Assembly (NCBI GenBank): GCA_937908275.1
Contig: CALERA010000492.1
Coordinates: 1-19,023, forward strand
Reading direction: 5' to 3'
From: an uncultured Desulfarculaceae bacterium
GTDB lineage: Bacteria; Desulfobacterota; Desulfarculia; Desulfarculales; Desulfarculaceae
Length of the DNA: 19,023 bases
This document shows positions 13,796 to 19,023 of this stretch, in pieces; position 1 is the first letter of the stretch; each line of letters begins with the position of its first letter. The notes below the pieces were generated by a model that had not been told where the DNA came from, searched no databases, and worked only from the letters and a program-made list of their open reading frames with translations. A program made the translations under genes and the position numbers.

Positions 13796-14220
13796 CGGGT
13801 CGCCTCCCCGCTCCGGCGCAGGGTCTCCAGCAGGGCCTCCCCGGCCAGGGTGGTGGGGCAGACCGTCTGGATGCCGAACTGGCGGTAGGCCTCCTCCCGG
13901 GCGGGATCGGCCACCCGGGCCATGACCCGGGGCACCGCGAAGACCTTCTGGCCCACCTGGGCCACCATCAGGTTCACGTTGTCCTCCTCGGCCACCGCCA
14001 GCAGCAGGTCGGCCTTGTCCAGCCGGGCCTGGCGCAGGATCTCGGACTCCACCGCGTCGCCCACCAGCTTGAAGCCGCTGAACTGGGCGTCCAGGGCCGC
14101 GAAGGCCTCGGGCCGCAGGTCGATGACCACCACCCCATGGCCCTGGGCGCTGAGGCCGTTGGCCAGGTGCGAGCCCAGGCGGCCGCAGCCCACGATGACG
14201 ATGAAAAGGCTCTTGGCCAT
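13792..14220 (-). CDS. Stand-alone RCK-N (TrkA-N) domain protein
   Basis: 142 residues, a single Rossmann domain: IVIVGCGRLGSHLANGLSAQGHGVVVIDL has the complete GxGxxG loop (11-16) and the acidic residue after strand 2 (Asp34) expected to bind the adenosine ribose. LVGDAVESEILRQA and LLAVAEEDNVNLMVAQVG follow, as in TrkA. There is no RCK-C domain: the chain ends soon after the hinge helix (LAGEALLETLRRSGEATR). GGAGAG lies five bases before the ATG. It overlaps the trkA-like gene by four bases, so equal synthesis is likely; a mixed octameric ring with the 221-residue protein is my inference. It might alternatively be a regulatory subunit of its own. Confidence 0.9.
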   Translation of the reverse strand: MAKSLFIVIVGCGRLGSHLANGLSAQGHGVVVIDLRPEAFAALDAQFSGFKLVGDAVESEILRQARLDKADLLLAVAEEDNVNLMVAQVGQKVFAVPRVMARVADPAREEAYRQFGIQTVCPTTLAGEALLETLRRSGEATR

Positions 14221-14235
14221 GTTTTCTCTCCGGAC

Positions 14236-14921
14236 CTAGCGGCCCTTTTCCCCGCTGTCGTCTTCCCAGGCGATGCCGCCCTGCCCTCTATGGCTGACCA
14301 GGCGCTCCAGGTTGGCCTGGGCCGGGGCGTAGGTGGGGTCCACCTCCACCGCCAGGCGGTAGTTACGCAGGGCCTCGTCGCGGTCGTGCAGGATCTCGTG
14401 CAGCGCCCCCACCAGGTTGAAGCCCTCGGCCCGGTAGGGGTCCAGACCCACCGCCTTGCGGGCATGATCCAGGGCGGCGCTGAAGTTGCGCCGGCGGATG
14501 GCCTGCTTGGCCAGCTCCAGGCGGCCGCGGTAGTCGCGGGCGTCGGCCTCGGTCAGGGCCTCGCGGTGGGAAACCCGGCTGACCAGCTCCCGGATCTCCT
14601 CCGGCGAGAAGGGCTTGGCGATGAAATCCACCGCCCCCAGCTTCATGGCCTCCACCGCGCGCTCCACGCTGCCGTAGGCGGTGATCATGATCACCGCCAC
14701 GTCGGGGCGCTCCCGGCTGGCCCGCTCCAGCACCGCCATGCCGTCGATGCCCGGCAGGCGGTAGTCCAGGATCATCACCCCGATGCTGGGGTCCGCCAGC
14801 ATCTCCAGGGCCTCCTCGCCGCTCAGGGCGGCCAGCACCGGCCGGGCCAGGGGCTTCAGGGCCTGGCCCAGGGAAAGCCGGATGTTCTTCTCGTCGTCCA
14901 CCACCAAGATCGTGTCCTGGC

Positions 14922-14925
<4 letters not shown>
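14236..14925 (-). CDS. Response regulator with C-terminal TPR repeats
   Basis: 229 residues. Receiver domain 1-120: acidic pair Asp10/Asp11, phosphorylation site Asp54 (MILDYRLPGIDG), Thr82 (MITAYGS) and Lys104 (IAKPF), all in place. The rest is not a DNA-binding domain but two TPR-like helical hairpins (about 133-163: LELAKQAIRRRNFSAALDHARKAVGLDP; about 167-198: EGFNLVGALHEILHDRDEALRNYRLAVEVDP), ending in a short charged tail. It therefore probably acts by binding a protein partner. ATG overlaps the kinase stop by four bases (ATGA), with GGAGAAACAAT before it, so it is the cognate partner of that kinase; the RCK-N gene follows after 15 bases. Confidence 0.92.
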
Positions 14926-16792
<1,867 letters not shown>

Positions 16793-16796
<4 letters not shown>

Positions 16797-17365
16797 TTGC
16801 CGTTTTCCGCCTGGCGCGGGGCCAGGAAATAGGGACAGGCCTGGTGGGAGGGGTGCTCGCAGAGCTCCAGCAGGCGATCGCGCCCCAGGACCAGGCGGTT
16901 CAGGTAGGCCCCGCAATAGGCCAGTTCGTGCGTGTCATCCACTGGTTGGTGATTCAGGAACGGGCAGATATCCAGCAGCACCTGGGCCAGGGACTGGCCG
17001 GGATGCTCCGGCGGAGGGACCACCGGCAGCCTGGCCCCGGCGGGACGAAACACCACCCACCGGACCCCGGCCTCGGCCAGGGAGGCCAATAGGCCCCGGT
17101 GACGCTGGGAGACCACCGCCACCAGGGGCAGTGGGCCGGACAGCGGGTGCCGGGCCAGGGCCTCGCAGAGCTCCACCGCCTTTTTGCGCTGGCCCAGGTC
17201 CGCGCCCGAGACATAGACCACCAGCCCGCTGGCGTGGCCCTGGGTGGCCCGGGACAGGAACGCCACCGGATCGTCGCTGACCCACAGGCCGGCCTGGTCC
17301 CGCCAGTCCGCCGGGGCGGTGGTCTTGTAGATCAACCGTTCGCGCGCCTCGTCCACTCCCGCCAC
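16793..17365 (-). CDS. Unknown protein: receiver-like N-terminal half and four-cysteine C-terminal cluster
   Basis: 190 residues, not recognised as a named family. Residues about 46-108 alternate beta strands and helices (GLVVYVSGADLG, PLPLVAVVSQRHRGLLASLAEAGVRWVVF) like a receiver or Rossmann-type fold but lack the phosphorylation Asp. The C-terminal part has four Cys: Cys134 (DICPF), Cys151 (YCGAYLNRLVL), Cys169 (LLELCEHPS) and Cys177 (ACPYF), spaced C-x16-C-x17-C-x7-C, suitable for a metal ion or an Fe-S cluster; Cys67 lies apart. There is no signal peptide or membrane helix. The start is GTG 17365 with GGGGGAG just upstream. Its stop overlaps the kinase TTG start, so it is translationally coupled to the kinase and may modulate it, for instance as a redox or metal input. 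That role is inference. Confidence 0.85.
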
Positions 17366-17411
17366 CTTTCTCCCCCACCGGCCCGCCGTCGTGGCGGCCT
17401 GGCCCGGGGAA

Positions 17412-17430
17412 GAGCATGGAATGGACCAAG
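17412..17430 (-). promoter_or_regulatory. Candidate sigma-54 promoter upstream of the Cys-cluster gene
   Basis: On the minus strand TTGG (17429-17426), then exactly ten bases, then GCTC (17415-17412): the GG-N10-GC spacing of -24/-12 promoters, with T before GG and T before GC. It lies 49 bases before the GTG start and directly downstream of a gene for a sigma-54 activator. The -24 element lacks the full TGGCAC, so chance is a real possibility. Confidence 0.35.
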
Positions 17431-17504
17431 CGAATTTTTTACGGTGTTATCTAGTGGTTGGGCTCGAAAATGCGCGCCGGGGGCCGCCCGGCCCGGCTAA
17501 TCCC

Positions 17505-17536
17505 GAATTTTGCAAGGCCAGCGCGCCGCAAAATTC
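17505..17536 (-). terminator. Hairpin after the NtrC-type regulator gene
   Basis: GAATTTTGC (17505-17513) and GCAAAATTC (17528-17536) are perfect 9-bp arms, extended by two G-C and one G.T pair on the minus-strand RNA. The 14-base loop can itself fold (GGC/GCC). It starts three to six bases past the stop codon. There is no T-tract after it. A terminator is likely; a binding site for the neighbouring promoter is the alternative. Confidence 0.5.
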
Positions 17537-17542
17537 AGGAAA

Positions 17543-18874
17543 TCAGTCCAACTGATACTTCTTGCGCTTGCGCCAGAGGGTGGCGGGGTCGATGCCCAGG
17601 ATCGCGGCCGCCTCCTCCATGGTGCGGGCCTGGACCAGCACCTGGCGGATGTGGGCCCGCTCCACCTCGGCCAGGGAGCGCCGGTCCGCCCCGGGCTCGG
17701 CCTGGTGGCTGGCCAGGTGGGGGGGCAGGTCGGCCGGGGTCACCTGGCCGGAGCGGGCCACGATCGCCGCCCGCTGCATGGCGTTCATCAGCTCGCGCAC
17801 GTTGCCCGGCCAGGGGTAGTGATTCATCAGGGCCAGGGCCTCTTCGGATAACTCCTTGGCCGGACGGTTGTTTTCCTTGCAGTAGCGCTTGAGGAAGATC
17901 TCGGCCAGCAGGGCGATGTCCTCCGGCCGCTCCCGCAGGGGCGGCAGGCTCAGCTCCACCACGTTGAGGCGATAGTAGAGGTCCTCGCGGAAGACGCCCT
18001 CTTCCACCGCCCGCTCCAGGCTGCGGTTGGTGGCGGCGATGATGCGGGCGTCCACCCGCAGGACCTTGGTGTCGCCCAGGCGGCTGAATTCCCGGCTTTG
18101 CAGGAAGTGCAGGAGCTTACCCTGGATGGCCGGCGACATCTCGCTGACCTCGTCCAGGAACACGGTGCCGCCGTCGGCCTCGGCCAGCTTGCCGCGCTTG
18201 TCGGCCACCGCCCCGGTGAAGGCGCCCTTGACGTGGCCGAAGAGGTCGCTCTCCAGCAGGTTCTCCTGCAACACCGTGCAATCCACCCGCACGAAAGGCC
18301 CCTCCTGGCGCGGGCTCCAGTCGTGGATCAGGCGGGCCACCACCTCCTTGCCGGTGCCGCTCTCGCCGCTGAGCAGGATGCCGGCGTTGGAATCGGCCAC
18401 CTGGCGGGCCAGGCGCAGCAGGGAGCGCATCCGCCGGGAGCGGGTGAAGAGGTCGCCCTGGCGCTCCACCCCCTTCAGGCGCAGGCGCAGGCGCTCCACC
18501 TCCTGCTCCAGGCCCTCCACCCGCCGGATCATGTCCAGCACGTGCTCGATCTGGGCCGGGGTGAAGGGCTTGGCCAGGTAGTCGAAAGCCCCCAGCTTCA
18601 CCGCCTTGACCGCGGTTTCGATGGTGGCGTGGGCGGTGATGATGACCACGTAGGCCCGGGGTTGGCGGGCCGCGATCTGGCCCAGCACCTCCAGGCCGTC
18701 CAGGTCCGGCAGCTTGAGGTCCAACAGGACCACGTCCGGCTTCTCGGCGGCGAAGCGCTCCAGGGCCATCTGTCCGCTATTGGCCGCCACCACCGCCAGG
18801 CCCTGGTCCTCCAGGCATAACTCCAGCGTGGTCAGGATGTTGCGGTCGTCGTCCACCACCAGGACCTTGCGCAT
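17543..18874 (-). CDS. NtrC-family sigma-54-dependent response regulator
   Basis: 443 residues. Receiver 1-118 with Asp8-Asp10 acidic cluster, phospho-acceptor Asp52 (LLDLKLPDLDG), Thr80 and Lys102. Coiled linker 117-140. AAA+ domain 142-385: Walker A GESGTGKE (170-177), sigma-54-contacting loop GAFTGA (217-222), Walker B VFLDEVSE, and arginine finger region FREDLYYRLNVVELSLPPLRERPEDI. A Fis-type helix-turn-helix lies at the end (about 402-440: EEAAAILGIDPATLWRKRKKYQL). It activates sigma-54 RNA polymerase when phosphorylated. The start MRKVLVVDDD at 18874 has GTGAGG upstream, four bases after the stop of the kinase gene before it; in-frame codons further up fall inside that kinase. Its targets may include the candidate -24/-12 site just downstream. 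Confidence 0.96.
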   Translation of the reverse strand: MRKVLVVDDDRNILTTLELCLEDQGLAVVAANSGQMALERFAAEKPDVVLLDLKLPDLDGLEVLGQIAARQPRAYVVIITAHATIETAVKAVKLGAFDYLAKPFTPAQIEHVLDMIRRVEGLEQEVERLRLRLKGVERQGDLFTRSRRMRSLLRLARQVADSNAGILLSGESGTGKEVVARLIHDWSPRQEGPFVRVDCTVLQENLLESDLFGHVKGAFTGAVADKRGKLAEADGGTVFLDEVSEMSPAIQGKLLHFLQSREFSRLGDTKVLRVDARIIAATNRSLERAVEEGVFREDLYYRLNVVELSLPPLRERPEDIALLAEIFLKRYCKENNRPAKELSEEALALMNHYPWPGNVRELMNAMQRAAIVARSGQVTPADLPPHLASHQAEPGADRRSLAEVERAHIRQVLVQARTMEEAAAILGIDPATLWRKRKKYQLD

Positions 18875-18878
18875 GGCC

Positions 18879-19023
18879 TCACCCCTGCTCCACGGGAATC
18901 CAGAAATCAAAGGTCGCGCCCTGGCCCGGCTGGCTGGTCACGCTGATGTCGCCCTGGTGTTGCTCCACGATCTCCTTGACGATGGCCAGGCCCAGGCCCA
19001 CGGTGCCCATGGCCTCGCGCTCG
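18879..19023 (-). CDS. Sensor histidine kinase, C-terminal fragment
   Basis: The last 47 residues of a kinase that runs off the right edge. EREAMGTVGLGLAIVKEIVEQHQGDISVTSQPGQGATFDFWIPVEQG contains the G2 box (GTVGLGLAIV), the following helix and the final 'GQGATFDFWIP' strand of the HATPase_c domain. It stops four bases before the NtrC-type regulator, so it is the likely cognate kinase. Sensor domains are not visible. Confidence 0.92.
   Translation of the reverse strand, partial: EREAMGTVGLGLAIVKEIVEQHQGDISVTSQPGQGATFDFWIPVEQG

Overview
The window is a high-GC (roughly two-thirds G+C, strongly GC-biased third codon positions) bacterial chromosome fragment, most likely from an anaerobic Desulfobacterota / deltaproteobacterium. 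The reasons are a close DsrP-type membrane subunit of the sulfate-reduction electron-transfer family, a PAS-LuxR regulator of a type common in that phylum, a CooT nickel protein, and KinB/NtrC-style two-component pairs. The genus cannot be fixed from the sequence. The first 50 bases are not genomic: they are an Illumina TruSeq indexed adapter left on the contig end, so the fragment comes from a short-read assembly and really starts at base 51.

Left part (51-2860, minus strand): a metal or metal-chelate uptake locus. A TonB-dependent outer-membrane receptor with its own promoter and long folded leader ends at a 14-bp GC hairpin. Next comes a second promoter of the same design, a textbook hairpin-plus-T-tract terminator placed before the next gene (an apparent attenuator), a CooT-family small nickel-binding protein, and the start of a FecCD-type ABC permease cut by the contig edge.

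Middle left (2945-5818): two divergent TetR regulators share a 349-bp intergenic region. The plus-strand one has two near-identical 12-bp palindromes at its promoter and is followed, 32 bp on, by a stand-alone DsrP-like quinone-interacting membrane protein without the usual DsrMKJO partners. It converges with the next block across a folded 113-bp gap.

Centre (5932-11454, minus strand): a 1134-residue GT-C membrane glycosyltransferase with a very large soluble C-terminal extension (discoidin-like and other beta-rich parts), coupled to a polyprenol-phosphate hexose (mannose) synthase-like GT2. Together they look like donor synthesis plus donor use for extracytoplasmic glycosylation. A perfect 27-bp inverted repeat separates them from a PAS / coiled-coil / LuxR regulator.

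Right part (11626-19023, all minus strand): a tightly packed signalling and potassium-uptake operon. In transcription order it runs: end of a histidine kinase, sigma-54 NtrC-type activator, [gap with a candidate sigma-54 promoter], unknown protein with a four-cysteine C-terminal cluster, KinB-like membrane kinase (TTG start), response regulator with TPR repeats and no DNA-binding domain, a lone RCK-N protein, an RCK-N+C TrkA-like protein, and the TrkH channel. Stops and starts overlap or abut at nearly every junction. My inference is that the kinase/regulator pair senses an envelope or redox state and is co-expressed with, and perhaps controls, the Trk potassium system.
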